A DNA stretch of 64,000 nucleotides from Bog-756 sp052326605 (GCA_052326605.1 JBKQMB010000079.1:1-64000), one strand, 5' to 3'; numbered from the stretch's first letter, positions 48,752 through 58,583 are shown. The notes: generated by a model not told the origin, from the sequence alone. Numbers and translations: made by a program.

Positions 48752-48810
48752 TCGGGCGCACCGGGCATGTGCTCCGCACCCGGGCTCGACGGACATTCGG
48801 TCGTCGGCAC

Positions 48811-48896
48811 TAGGATGGCAGTGAGCGGTCCGGGTCCTTGCGGGCTCGCCCGCGCCGACAAGCCCGACGACCCCCGGTGTGTGCGGTGACCAACGG
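48811..48896 (+). promoter_or_regulatory. purF promoter and ~75-nt leader
   Basis: TAGGAT (48811-48816) is a likely -10. The leader is GC-rich with a small hairpin (GCGGGCTCGCCCGC, 48839-48852). No clear Shine-Dalgarno is seen before ATG 48897. Confidence 0.35.
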
Positions 48897-50374
<1,478 letters not shown>

Positions 50375-50378
<4 letters not shown>

Positions 50379-51511
50379 CCGAGCTGGGCTCGGACGCACC
50401 ACCCCTTCCCCCCGATCACGCTTCCCCCTCCGACCCGGTCACCTACGCGTCGGCCGGCGTCGACATCGATGCCGGCGAGCGAGCGGTCGACCTGATCCGC
50501 CCCATGGTGGCGTCCACCCTGCGCCCCGAGGTGCTCGGCGGGTTGGGCGATTTCGGCGGACTGTTCGCGTTAGGCACCGACCGCTACCGGCAACCGGTGC
50601 TGGTGGCCTCCACCGACGGGGTGGGCACGAAGGCGGCGTTGGCCCAGGCCCTCGGTCGGCTCGACACCATCGGCATCGACCTGGTGGCCATGTGCGTGGA
50701 CGACCTGGTCTGCCAGGGTGCCGAACCGCTGTTCGTCCTGGACTACATCTCGACCGGGAGCGTGGAGCCGTCCCAGATGGCCGAGCTGGTGTCGGGCGTG
50801 GCCGAAGGGTGCCGCCAGGTGGGTGCCACCCTGCTCGGCGGCGAGATGGCCGAGCACGCCGGGATCATGAAGCCGGGCGAGTTCGACCTGGTGGGGTTCG
50901 CGGTCGGGGTGGTCGAGCGCGACGGGATCCTCGGGTCCTCCCGGGTGGGTGCCGGCGATGTGCTGATCGGCCTGCCGTCGCCGGGTCTGCGGTCCAACGG
51001 CTACACCCTCGCCCGCCACGTGCTGCTCGAGCGGGCCGGCCTCCCGTTCGACGGCCCGGCCTGGCCGGGTGCGACGACGACGCTGGCCGATGAGCTGATC
51101 AGGCCGTCGGTGATCTACACCCCGGCGGTGCGCGCCGCCATTGCCGCCGCCGAGGTCCACGCCGCCGCCCACATCACCGGGGGCGGGTTCGAGGGCAACA
51201 TCCCCCGTGCCCTGCCCCACGGCATGCGGGCGGTCCTCGAGCGCGGTTCGTGGGAGGTCCCCGCCCTCTTCGGGGAGATCCGGCGCCTGGGCCACGTGTC
51301 CGACGAGGAGATGGCCCGGGTGTTCAACCTGGGGTTGGGCATGGTCCTGGTGGTCGGCGCGGCCAGTGCCGGTGATGCACTCGGGGCCCTGGGGGAAGCC
51401 GGCCTGGCCCCGGTGATCGTCGGCCGGGTGGAGGAGGGCGAACCCGGCGTCGAGCTGGTCGGCCCAGGCTTCTGGCCCGGCACCGACGGTGGGCCGGACC
51501 ACCGTCGGTGA
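50375..51511 (+). CDS. purM: AIR synthetase
   Basis: 378 residues from GTG 50375 (GTGA overlap with purF). Motifs: VTYASAGVDIDAGERAVDLI, GGLGDFGGLFAL, VASTDGVGTKAALA, MCVDDLVCQGAEPLFVLDYI, LLGGEMAEHAGIM, LPSPGLRSNGYTLAR and HITGGGFEGNIPRALP. It closes the imidazole ring of AIR with ATP. About 25 acidic/Pro-rich residues precede the usual N-terminus. GTGA overlap with pyrE. Confidence 0.96.
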
Positions 51512-52077
51512 GCGGCCCCCTTCCCCCGACCGAATTCGAGCTCCTCCGCACCCATCTGCTCGAGCATTCGGTCAGGCGCGGCGACTTCGTGCTCAAGTCG
51601 GGGCGCACCAGCAACTGGTTCATCGACTCGAAGCAGACGGTGTGCCGGCCCGAGGCCATGCTTCTGGTGGCCAACGGGGTGCTCTCGGTCATCCCCGACG
51701 ATGCCACCGCCATCGGCGGCCTGACCATGGGGGCCGACCCGGTGGCCTTCGTCACCGCCGGGGTGGCGGCAGCATCGGGGCGCATGCTGAAGGCGTTCAG
51801 CGTCCGCAAGGAGGCCAAGGACCACGGGGGGGGCGGGCGCATCGCCGGTGCGCTCGACCCCGGTGACCGGGTGGTGGTGACCGAGGACACCGTCACCCGG
51901 GGGACCTCGCTGCTCGAGGCCGCCCACGCGGTGGTCGAGGCCGGCGCCGTCCCCGTCCTGCTGGTGGCCATCGTGGACCGGGGCGGAACGGCCGGTGCGC
52001 TGGCTGCCGCCGAGGGCCTCCCCTTCCGGGCCCTGTTGACGGCGCCGGACCTGGGGTTCGACTACGAAGGCGCCTGA
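51508..52077 (+). CDS. pyrE: Orotate phosphoribosyltransferase
   Basis: 189 residues from GTG 51508 in a GTGA overlap with purM. Motifs: GDFVLKSGRTSNWFIDSKQTVC, IGGLTMGADPVAFVTA, FSVRKEAKDHGGGGRIAGAL (mobile catalytic loop) and the PRPP motif VVVTEDTVTRGTSLLEA. It makes OMP from orotate in pyrimidine synthesis. Its coupling to purF-purM ties one pyrimidine step to purine genes through shared use of PRPP. No pyrF is nearby. Confidence 0.92.
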   Translation: MSGPLPPTEFELLRTHLLEHSVRRGDFVLKSGRTSNWFIDSKQTVCRPEAMLLVANGVLSVIPDDATAIGGLTMGADPVAFVTAGVAAASGRMLKAFSVRKEAKDHGGGGRIAGALDPGDRVVVTEDTVTRGTSLLEAAHAVVEAGAVPVLLVAIVDRGGTAGALAAAEGLPFRALLTAPDLGFDYEGA

Positions 52078-52090
52078 CCGGCACCCCCGG

Positions 52091-52783
52091 TCACGATCCC
52101 GGGCGGGCCTCCGGGTCCTCCGCCGTCCCGCCGCCGGGCACCGAGGCGCCGTCGGCCAGCACCAGGTAGATCTTGCGCCTGGTGTCGGTGAGGATCTCGC
52201 CCACCGCCTTGATCTGCTGCTCGCTGCCGGCCCGGCCCACCTGCATGATGGCCGCACCGACCTCGAACATCAGGCCGCGGAGGTCGACCAGTGAGCGGTC
52301 CGCACCCCGGGCCGCGTCCTCCCACGGTGCCGGTCCGTCGCCGGCGGCGTCCGCCTCGGCCCGGCCGTCGTCGGTCAGGCTGAACACCCGGCGTCCCTCC
52401 GACTTGTCGGCGGTCACCAGCCCCTGGTCCTCGAGGGCCTGAAGGGTCGGGTAGACCGAGCCGGGGCTGGGCCGCCACACCCCGCCGCTCCGCTCGGTGA
52501 GCTCCGTGATGATCTGGTAGCCGTGCATCGGCTCCTCTGCCAGCAGGGCGATGATCGCCGCCCGCACGTCGCCGCGCCCCACTTTGGGTCCGCGCCCGAA
52601 CATCGGGCCGCCGAAACCCGGGCCGAAGCCCCCGTGCCGGCCGAAACCGTCCTGTCGGCCGCGGCCCCTCCCGCGTCCGCTGCCTCGGGATCGGGTGGCG
52701 CCGCCGAGGCGGTCGCCTCGACCGGGGGAACCCGAGCCGAACCGGGTGGCTTGTGTGTCGTCGTGTCTCTTGTTTCCGTGCAT
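52091..52783 (-). CDS. PadR-family transcriptional regulator with Gly/Arg-rich N-terminus
   Basis: 230 residues from ATG 52783 (AAGGAGA ~9 nt upstream). The first ~70 residues are low complexity (GRGRGRGRQDGFGRHGGFGPGF). The PadR winged helix follows: DVRAAIIALLAEEPMHGYQIITELTERSGGVWRPSPGSVYPTLQALEDQGLVTADKSEGRRVFSLTDDG. The C-terminal helix region (LVDLRGLMFEVGAAIMQVGR) would form the dimer. PadR proteins often repress their own gene and a membrane or resistance partner; no such partner is adjacent here. A palindrome 94 bp upstream is a likely autoregulatory site. Confidence 0.88.
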   Translation of the reverse strand: MHGNKRHDDTQATRFGSGSPGRGDRLGGATRSRGSGRGRGRGRQDGFGRHGGFGPGFGGPMFGRGPKVGRGDVRAAIIALLAEEPMHGYQIITELTERSGGVWRPSPGSVYPTLQALEDQGLVTADKSEGRRVFSLTDDGRAEADAAGDGPAPWEDAARGADRSLVDLRGLMFEVGAAIMQVGRAGSEQQIKAVGEILTDTRRKIYLVLADGASVPGGGTAEDPEARPGS

Positions 52784-52876
52784 CAGATGAATCTCCTTGT
52801 CTCGTCTGTCGGGATCGGTCGGTCGACCGTCCCATGGCTTGCGAAGCTGTCTATCGAGACTGCTCACGTGCAATCA

Positions 52877-52886
52877 CGATATATCG
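52877..52886. promoter_or_regulatory. Palindrome CGATATATCG upstream of padR
   Basis: A perfect 10-bp AT-rich palindrome in a short AT-rich stretch (CAATCACGATATATCGCAAT) 94 bp before the padR start. TATCGT on the minus strand inside it could be the -10. Symmetry and place suit PadR autoregulation. Confidence 0.45.
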
Positions 52887-52973
52887 CAATACTCCCGATG
52901 TCAAGGGCTCTCGTCGAGGCGTGGGTATTCCCGCCGCCGCTCGGCCCGCCGGCGTCCGCCGGGCCGGGGGTGC

Positions 52974-54044
52974 TCAGCCGGCCCGGTAGGCGGCGATGAT
53001 CGGTTCGAGCTCGCGTGGCGTGGCGCCGTGCAGGATGACCCCGTCGCATCCCAGGGCGAGTTGGCCCCGGATGGCCGCGACGCACTGGTCGGGGGTGCCG
53101 GCGGCGCAGTCGGCCAGCCACTCGTCGGGCAGGAGGGTGGCGATGTGCTCCAACTGCGCGGTGGTGGCGTTGGAGTCGATGCCACCGAGGAAGCCGGACA
53201 CCACGTCGTCGGCACGGAACCGCTCGAGCACGGCGGGGTCCCAACCGTTGGTGCGGACCAACAGGTCGCCGTAGCCCTGGAGGTAGGTGGCCAGCCGACC
53301 CACCGACTTCACGAGCCTGGCCTCCTCGGGGATGTGGTCGCCGATGGTGGCGAAGCACGACCACACCCAAGCTGCGTTGGGATCCCTCCCTGCCCGCTCC
53401 GCCGCTTCCCTCACCGTGGCGACGCTCCGTCGGGTCGTCTCTTCGGTGAAGAAGGTGTGGAGCACCACCTGGTCGAAGCACCGACCGCCGAGGGCCAACG
53501 AGTGGGGGCCGAAGGCCACCAGACCGAGGGGGAGGTACTCGTCGACGGCGGCCAGGTAGAGCACCGGATAGGACCCGGCGGGCCCATCGTGCCCGATGAT
53601 CGCCTCGCCCCGGAAGAGCCGGCGCATGAGCCCGGCGAAGTCCTCGAGTTGGGCCGTGGTGATCCGGCCGATTCCGTAGGTGTCCTGGATCACCGGGATG
53701 CCCCGGCCCAGTCCGAGCACGAAGCGGCCACCGGTGAGGCTCTGCATGGTGCGGGCGATCGCCGCGGTGACCATGGGGTGGCGCGTGTTGTGGTTGGTCG
53801 CCGCGGTGACGATGGTCATCGACTCGCTCACCGCGCCGGCCGCGCCGGAGAGGACGGCCGCCTCCTTTTTGTCGAAGCGCTCCGAGATGAAGGCCGAGCC
53901 CAGGCCCAGTCGCTCGGCCAGGCGGACCTCGTCGACCAGATCGCGAGACGTGACGGCGTGGCCGGCCAGCGCGTAGAAGCCGAGCTCGGGGAGGGCGGAG
54001 GCGGCCTCAGTGGTGATCGGGACGCCAGACGAGGCGGCGGTCAC
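52974..54044 (-). CDS. F420-dependent LLM-class oxidoreductase (TIGR03857-like)
   Basis: 356 residues from GTG 54042-54044. LLM-fold features: LGFYALAGHAVTSRDLVDEVRLAERLGLGSAFISERFDKKEAAVLSGA, VTAATNHNTRHPMVTAAIARTMQSLTGGRFVLGLGRG, then FAGLMRRLFRGEAI and C-terminal ATLLPDEWLADCAAGTPDQCVAAIRGQLALGCDGVILHG. This pattern matches the longer F420-dependent LLM proteins of actinobacteria. Substrate unknown. It is only distantly related to the LLM gene at 3650. Its start codon overlaps the stop of an eight-codon upstream ORF. Confidence 0.88.
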   Translation of the reverse strand: MTAASSGVPITTEAASALPELGFYALAGHAVTSRDLVDEVRLAERLGLGSAFISERFDKKEAAVLSGAAGAVSESMTIVTAATNHNTRHPMVTAAIARTMQSLTGGRFVLGLGRGIPVIQDTYGIGRITTAQLEDFAGLMRRLFRGEAIIGHDGPAGSYPVLYLAAVDEYLPLGLVAFGPHSLALGGRCFDQVVLHTFFTEETTRRSVATVREAAERAGRDPNAAWVWSCFATIGDHIPEEARLVKSVGRLATYLQGYGDLLVRTNGWDPAVLERFRADDVVSGFLGGIDSNATTAQLEHIATLLPDEWLADCAAGTPDQCVAAIRGQLALGCDGVILHGATPRELEPIIAAYRAG

Positions 54045-54067
54045 GGGGGGTCCTCGTCGTCGGGCAT
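54041..54067 (-). CDS. Eight-codon leaderless upstream ORF (MPDDEDPP)
   Basis: ATG at 54067 lies 7 nt after a minus-strand TAGCTT -10, so it should be translated from a leaderless mRNA. It encodes MPDDEDPP and ends in TGA (54043-54041), which overlaps the GTG of the LLM gene as GTGA. Two prolines at the end could slow the ribosome just before the main start. Confidence 0.45.
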   Translation of the reverse strand: MPDDEDPP

Positions 54068-54080
54068 CGTTGCGAAGCTA
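54068..54080 (-). promoter_or_regulatory. Leaderless promoter, -10 TAGCTT
   Basis: Minus-strand TAGCTT (54080-54075), 7 nt (CGCAACG), then the ATG of the mini-ORF at 54067; spacing as in the other leaderless promoters. Confidence 0.45.
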
Positions 54081-54149
54081 GCAACCCCGGATCGAGGGTG
54101 CAGGATGTGCCGCCCGCGGTGGAAGAGCCGGGGTCGGCCGTGCCGGGCT

Positions 54150-54686
54150 TCACCCACGGCCGAGCGGGCCGACCGAACCGAGCGGGACGGTGGCCAGGGC
54201 TTCGTAGGTGGGCCCCCCGGGCCCGCGTCTCGACTCGTAGAGCACCACCTCGGTGACGTCGAACCGGGTGGCCACCGGCGTGCCGGCCAGGCCGGCCGGG
54301 CCGGCCGTGCGTCCCCTGGTGCGGGCCAGGGTGAGGTGGCCGGCGAAGGCAGGTGGCCCGGCCGGGCCCCACGGGGCCGTGGCCTCGGACACCGCCCGGG
54401 CCAGCGCGTCGAGTCCGGCCACCGGAACCTGCAGGACGCGTCCGCCCGGGAACCACGCCGTGGCCGGACCGAGCTGGGCCTCCACTGCTCCGAGGTCGGG
54501 GGTGTGGGTGATGCCGGCCAGGGCGGTGGCCACCGCCGCCGGCTCGTCCACCTCACCGAGGAACCGCAGCGTCACGTGCCACTGGTCCGGGCCCGTCCAA
54601 CGCAGGCCCCGGTCGGCGGCCCGGGGCAGGGAGTCGAGGAGCTCCACGACCCGCGGGGGCGGGTCCACCGCCACGAAGAGGCGCAT
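54150..54686 (-). CDS. thpR: RNA 2',3'-cyclic phosphodiesterase (2'-5' RNA ligase family)
   Basis: 178 residues starting MRLFVAVDPPPRVVELLDSL. Two H-x-T-L motifs, HVTLRFLGEV and HLTLARTRG, define the 2H phosphoesterase fold. The order and length are those of ThpR/LigT. It opens 2',3'-cyclic phosphates and can join tRNA halves with 2'-5' bonds in vitro; the in vivo role is unclear. The frame remains open far upstream but the LFVAVD start is standard. Confidence 0.9.
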   Translation of the reverse strand: MRLFVAVDPPPRVVELLDSLPRAADRGLRWTGPDQWHVTLRFLGEVDEPAAVATALAGITHTPDLGAVEAQLGPATAWFPGGRVLQVPVAGLDALARAVSEATAPWGPAGPPAFAGHLTLARTRGRTAGPAGLAGTPVATRFDVTEVVLYESRRGPGGPTYEALATVPLGSVGPLGRG

Positions 54687-54703
54687 CCGACCAGTGTGCA
54701 CGC

Positions 54704-56338
54704 GTGCCGGGGGTCGCCGGGTCCGCCCGCCGGCGCGCCGTGGCACAGCGGGCCGGCACCTACCTCGAGGGGTACTACGCCGCTGCCGTCCGGAGCATGT
54801 CGATGAGCTGGCACAACTTCTTCCTCGGCGCATTCGATCCGGTGGCGACGGTGACCTTGGACAAGTTGCCGGGAGCGTTCTGGGTCCAGGCGCTCTCCGT
54901 CCGCGCCTTCGGCGTGCACACCTGGGCCATCGTCCTGCCCCAGGTGGTCGAGGGCGTGCTGCCGGTGCTCGTCCTGTACCGGATCGTCCGCCGACTGTGC
55001 GGCCCGGCCGCCGGGCTCCTGGCGGCCATCGTGCTCGCACTGTCGCCGGCGACGGTGGCTCTCGACCGGGGCAACATCTCCGACACCCTGATGGTCCTGT
55101 TCCTCCTACTGGCTGCCGACTCGGTGGTCGTCGCGGTGACGGCCGGCCGGTGGTCGAGCACCCTCCTCGCCGGGTTCTGGGTCGGCCTCGCCTTCCAGGC
55201 CAAGATGATCGAGGAGTGGATCGTCCTGCCCGCGTTGGGGCTCGTCTACTTGGTCGCTGCGGCCGGGACCTGGTGGCGGAGGCTGGTTCGCATCGCCGCC
55301 CTGGGGGCCGTCGCCGCCCTGGTGTCGCTGAGCTGGATGACGGTGGTGACCCTGACCCCCGCCTCGTCGCGCCCGTATGTCGACGGGAGCCAGGACAACT
55401 CGCTCTTCCAACAGGTCTGCGTCTACAACGGTGTCGGCCGACTGGACCAGGCGTCCCCCAACCAACTGCTCACCCGCTCCATCGGCATCGACATCCCCCC
55501 GTCACCCCCTCCGGCGTGGGACCGGCTGCTCACCGGCGCGTTCGGCCGGGACATCGGATGGCTGATGCCGGCCGCGCTCATCGCGCTCGTGGCCGGCCTG
55601 GTCGGGACCCGACGGAACCCGAGGAGCGATCCAACGCGGGCGGGCCTCGTGCTGTGGGGAGCCTGGTTGCTGGCACTGACCGCCACGTTCAGCTTCAGCT
55701 CCAGCATCATCTCGTACTACACGGCAGCACTCTCGCCGCCGATCGCCGGCCTCATCGCCTCGGGGTCGGTGCTGGCCTGGAGGTGGCGCCACTCGATGTG
55801 GGTGCGCGCCACCGTGGCGGCCACGGTGGTGGTCTCCGTGACCTACGCGGCGTGGCTCCTTGCGGAGACCGGAACGGGCGTGTCGGGATGGCTGGCACCC
55901 GGGGTGCTCGCCGTCGGCGCCGTCGCCTGCGTCGGCCTCGTCCTCTCGTGGTGGAACGCCGGGCCCCGCCTCTTCCTCCGGGTGGGCCCGGCGTTCCACC
56001 ACGGCGGACCTGCTGCCCGGGCTGGAACGGGCGCGGCGGGGAGCGCCCTACCTGATGGCCACCGAGACGTCCGCCCTGGCCGCGCCGCTCATCTTCGTGA
56101 GCGGGCAGGAGGTGCTGCCTATCGGGGCTACACCGGCACCATCCCCGAGCCCACGCTGGCCACCCTCGAGTCGATGATCCGCGCCGTCCGGTTCCACCTC
56201 GTCCTGCAGTCGCCCTCGGCGACCGACCCGCGGCTGGTCTGGATCGCACACCACTGCCTCTCGGTGCCCCAGCCGACCGGCGTCGACGTCCCCTCCAACA
56301 CTCGCTATGCCATCTACTACTGCCTGCGCACGTCCTGA
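54704..56338 (+). pseudogene. Decayed ArnT/YkcB-like membrane glycosyltransferase
   Basis: A clear GT-C membrane enzyme core is present: GYYAAAVRSMSMSWHNFF, VTLDKLPGAFWVQALSVRAFGVHTW, LSPATVALDRGNISDTLMV, WVGLAFQAKMIEEW and YNGVGRLDQ. Three lesions are visible. First, the protein begins right at this core, without the first membrane helix that precedes it in relatives. Second, after about 55990 the family sequence moves to another frame (TADLLPGLERARRGAPYLMATETSALAAPL and FVSGQEVLPIG). Third, near the G-run 56124-56127 it returns to the first frame (GYTGTIPEPTLATLES), as if one G were missing. The product as written would be scrambled over ~45 residues. Sequencing error is an alternative for the frameshifts, but not for the missing N-terminus. 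Confidence 0.7.
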
Positions 56339-56454
56339 GGGCCGAGGACCCCCTCCCGGCCCGGCTGCCGCGTGGGGGGCAGGTGTGTGGCACGGAGACC
56401 CGGTCGGCTCGGACGTGGCCAGGTCGACAACGCCCTGACCAGGGACTTCTTCGG

Positions 56455-56527
56455 TGGTCGGGACCGGCGTCGATCCGGTGACCTCACGCTTTTCAGGCGC
56501 GCGCTCTACCAACTGAGCTACCCGACC
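56455..56527 (-). tRNA. tRNA-Phe (anticodon GAA)
   Basis: Minus strand: GGTCGGGTAGCTCAGTTGG start, acceptor GGTCGGG/CCCGACC, D-stem GCTC/GAGC, anticodon stem CGCGC/GCGTG with loop CTGAAAA (GAA), T-arm ACCGG-ATCGACG-CCGGT. CCA is not encoded (CCG follows). Third in the Glu-Asp-Phe cluster. Confidence 0.92.
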
Positions 56528-56546
56528 TCGCCTCGGCGAACCGAGG

Positions 56547-56624
56547 TGGCGGACCTGACGGGATTTGAACCCGCGACCTCCGGCTTGACAGGCCGGCGTG
56601 CACTCCAAACTGCACCACAGGTCC
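56547..56624 (-). tRNA. tRNA-Asp (anticodon GTC)
   Basis: Minus strand: acceptor GGACCTG/CAGGTCC, D-stem GTGC/GCAC with a 10-nt loop, anticodon stem CCGGC/GCCGG with loop CTGTCAA (GTC), T-arm GCGGG-TTCAAAT-CCCGT, discriminator G and encoded CCA (56549-56547). Confidence 0.92.
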
Positions 56625-56655
56625 CCAACCAGCAACAATGCGCTGGGGCATACGG

Positions 56656-56728
56656 CACCCCCAACGGGATTCGAACCCGTGTTACCGCCTTGAAAGGGCG
56701 GCGTCCTAGGCCGCTAGACGATGGGGGC
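56656..56728 (-). tRNA. tRNA-Glu (anticodon TTC)
   Basis: Minus strand: GCCCCCATCGTCTAGCGGCC start, acceptor GCCCCCA/TGGGGGT, anticodon stem CCGCC/GGCGG with loop CTTTCAA (TTC), T-arm ACGGG-TTCGAAT-CCCGT. CCA is not encoded. First gene of the Glu-Asp-Phe cluster. Confidence 0.93.
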
Positions 56729-56751
56729 TCAAACCCGATCAGGGCTTTTGG

Positions 56752-56757
56752 AGATTA
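56752..56757 (-). promoter_or_regulatory. Likely -10 of the tRNA-Glu/Asp/Phe cluster
   Basis: Minus-strand TAATCT (56757-56752) stands 23 nt before the tRNA-Glu 5' end and just after the DUF2017 stop, so the tRNA transcript probably starts here. Confidence 0.4.
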
Positions 56758-56766
56758 GCAGAGGGA

Positions 56767-57261
56767 TCACAGTGCCCCTTCGGGCCGACCCTGCTCCGGC
56801 AGTTCGGCGGCGAGAACCTCGATGATCAGGTACTGGAGCTCGCCCAAGAACTCGTAGAGGCCGTATTCCGCGGCGGCCAGGTCCTCGGGGCCGGGCGGCA
56901 CCATGTCCTCGCTGACGTCCAGGCGTGTCCCGAACACCAGCCTTAACGATCCGACCGCCGCCAGCCAGTCGTTGAGCTCCTCCTCGCTCAGGGTGTCCGC
57001 ATCCGCGGTTGCCGCCAGCACGTCGAGTGCCTTGCGGTGGTGGTTGACCAGCGCCGTGTCGACCAGCTTCCGGTACTCCTGCTCGGCCTGCTCGAACGCC
57101 GCTCCGGGATAGGCCGGCGGGAAGAGTCGCCGGGTGATCGGGTCGCGTGCCTCGAGGGCGGCGGGCAGCTGTTGGGCCAGGTTGGCAAGCACGGCCCGGA
57201 CATTGGGATCGAGTCGGATGGTGTAGCGGCCGTCTCGTCGCCGATGGATGGGGGAGCTCAA
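56767..57261 (-). CDS. DUF2017 protein
   Basis: 164 residues from a TTG at 57261-57259 that overlaps the clpS stop as TTGA. Features match the actinobacterial DUF2017 family: LDPNVRAVLANLAQQLPAAL, RRLFPPAYPGAAFEQAEQEYRKLV, LSEEELNDWLAAVGSLRLVFGTRLDV and EYGLYEFLGELQYLIIEVL. The family is almost always encoded next to clpS. Its function is unknown; a role in N-degron or ClpCP adaptor control is inferred from this linkage. Confidence 0.85.
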   Translation of the reverse strand: MSSPIHRRRDGRYTIRLDPNVRAVLANLAQQLPAALEARDPITRRLFPPAYPGAAFEQAEQEYRKLVDTALVNHHRKALDVLAATADADTLSEEELNDWLAAVGSLRLVFGTRLDVSEDMVPPGPEDLAAAEYGLYEFLGELQYLIIEVLAAELPEQGRPEGAL

Positions 57262-57587
57262 CTCGACTGTTCCATGGTGGCCCACAGGCCGTGCTCCTGG
57301 AGCCGGTAGACATCGAGCTCGGCCCGCTCGCGGGTTCCCGAGGAGACCACCGCCCGCCCCTTGTGGTGGACGTCCAGCATCAGCTTGGTCGCCTTCTCCT
57401 TCGAGTAGCCGAAGAGCTTCTGAAAGACGAAGGTGACGAACGACATCAGGTTGATCGGGTCGTTCCACACAATGACCAGCCACGGGGTGTCCGTGCCCGG
57501 CGACTCGTCGAGCGACGGGCGCTCGGCCTCCACCGGGGCTGTCTGGGCCTGGCGGGCCCCGTAGGCGGCCGACGGCGCGACCTTCAT
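57258..57587 (-). CDS. clpS: ClpS adaptor
   Basis: 109 residues from ATG 57587 inside an ATGA overlap with the ctaA stop. Core: TPWLVIVWNDPINLMSFVTFVFQKLFGYSKEKATKLMLDVHHKGRAVVSSGTRERAELDVYRLQEHGLWATME, which holds the V-x-x-W/Y-N-D-x-x-x-M N-end-rule pocket and the V-H-x-x-G-x-A-V-V motif. It delivers N-degron substrates to ClpC/ClpA. Coupling to ctaA on one side and DUF2017 on the other suggests a three-gene transcript. Confidence 0.93.
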   Translation of the reverse strand: MKVAPSAAYGARQAQTAPVEAERPSLDESPGTDTPWLVIVWNDPINLMSFVTFVFQKLFGYSKEKATKLMLDVHHKGRAVVSSGTRERAELDVYRLQEHGLWATMEQSS

Positions 57588-58549
57588 GCCGGCTCCCGCA
57601 CCACGCTCGGTTCGTCGTCGAACCAAGCGTCCGCCGCCGCTTCACCGCCGGGACCCACCGCGTCTGCACCGTCGGGCGGGTGCGAGGACAGCGAGTTGTG
57701 GAACCAAAGGGCGACCGACCACACCACGGTGGCGCCGACCACGTGGAACCCGACCAGCACCGCCGGGAGGTGGGTGAAGTACTGGGTGTAGCCGATGAGG
57801 CCCTGGGCGGCCATGACGGCGAGGACGGTGAGCCCGGCGTTTTGGACGCGTGCCGGAGCGTTGGTGCGCCAGAGCACCCACAGCAGTGCCAGCAGCAGAA
57901 GGGCGGTGGCCCACACGATCTCGGCGTGGATGCGGGCCATGTCGCTCAGGGGGAGGGGGATGCGCTTGGCGCCGGGTCCACCGGCATGGGGTCCCGTGCC
58001 GGTGGTGGCCGCCCCGGCACTGATGGCGATCGTCAGCAGTACCAGCAGTGCCCGGGTCATCCACAGGGCGCCGCGGGTCACCTGCAGGGTTCCCCGCCCC
58101 GGGCCGTGCACGGCCCGGAGGGTGAGGACCACGGCCACGGTTAGGAGGGCGATGCCGATCAGGAAGTGCACCATCACCACATAGGGGTTGAGGTGGCTGT
58201 AGACGACGAAGGCCCCGAGCACCGCCTCGCCGATGACCCCGAGGACGAGGCCACCGGACAGCCACCGGAGGTCCCGGCGGGCCGGCCGGCGCAGGAACGA
58301 GGCGACGGCGGTGACCCCACAGGCGATGACCAGCACCACCACCACCAACCGATTGCCGAATTCGAGCAGCGGATGCAGGCTCAGCGGTGGCGTGAGATGG
58401 TCATGGGAGCAGGTCGGCCAGTCGGGGCAGCCCAGGCCCGAGCCGGACAGCCGGACGGCCGCCCCCGTCGCCACGTTGACCATGATGGTGACCAGCGTGA
58501 ACCGGCAGAGGAAGAGGAACGGGCGAGGGCCGATACGCAGGGAGGTCAC
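57584..58549 (-). CDS. ctaA: Haem A synthase (CtaA/COX15)
   Basis: 321 residues from GTG 58547-58549; the longer frame upstream runs into low-complexity sequence. Eight helices with haem-ligand segments: FTLVTIMVNVATGAAVRLSGSGLGCPDWPTC (including the Cys of the loop), LHPLLEFGNRLVVVVLV (the family's E-F-x-N-R; His), YVVMVHFLIGIALL (His), IHAEIVWATALLLLALLW (His) and VLVGFHVVGATVVW (His). It oxidises haem O to haem A for cytochrome oxidase. It is divergent from ctaB, whose product supplies haem O. Confidence 0.93.
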   Translation of the reverse strand: MTSLRIGPRPFLFLCRFTLVTIMVNVATGAAVRLSGSGLGCPDWPTCSHDHLTPPLSLHPLLEFGNRLVVVVLVIACGVTAVASFLRRPARRDLRWLSGGLVLGVIGEAVLGAFVVYSHLNPYVVMVHFLIGIALLTVAVVLTLRAVHGPGRGTLQVTRGALWMTRALLVLLTIAISAGAATTGTGPHAGGPGAKRIPLPLSDMARIHAEIVWATALLLLALLWVLWRTNAPARVQNAGLTVLAVMAAQGLIGYTQYFTHLPAVLVGFHVVGATVVWSVALWFHNSLSSHPPDGADAVGPGGEAAADAWFDDEPSVVREPA

Positions 58550-58565
58550 CGTCTCCGTATGGTAA

Positions 58566-58583
58566 CCCCCGATCGATCGGGGG
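58566..58583. promoter_or_regulatory. Perfect 18-bp palindrome between ctaA and ctaB
   Basis: CCCCCGATCGATCGGGGG is fully self-complementary. On the ctaA side it directly precedes a possible -10 (minus-strand TACCAT, 58563-58558); on the ctaB side it lies about 45 nt upstream of the -10. It could bind one regulator controlling both haem A genes, or form a hairpin. Confidence 0.5.

Noticed and set aside
48811..48896. Purine or PRPP riboswitch in the purF leader
   Set aside because: The leader is about 75 nt, GC-rich and shows only a short hairpin, with none of the conserved loops of purine or PRPP aptamers.
56455..56728. tRNA cluster as an integration site of a mobile element
   Set aside because: No integrase, no direct repeat of a tRNA 3' end and no foreign composition were seen nearby. 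The Glu-Asp-Phe order is a normal actinobacterial cluster.
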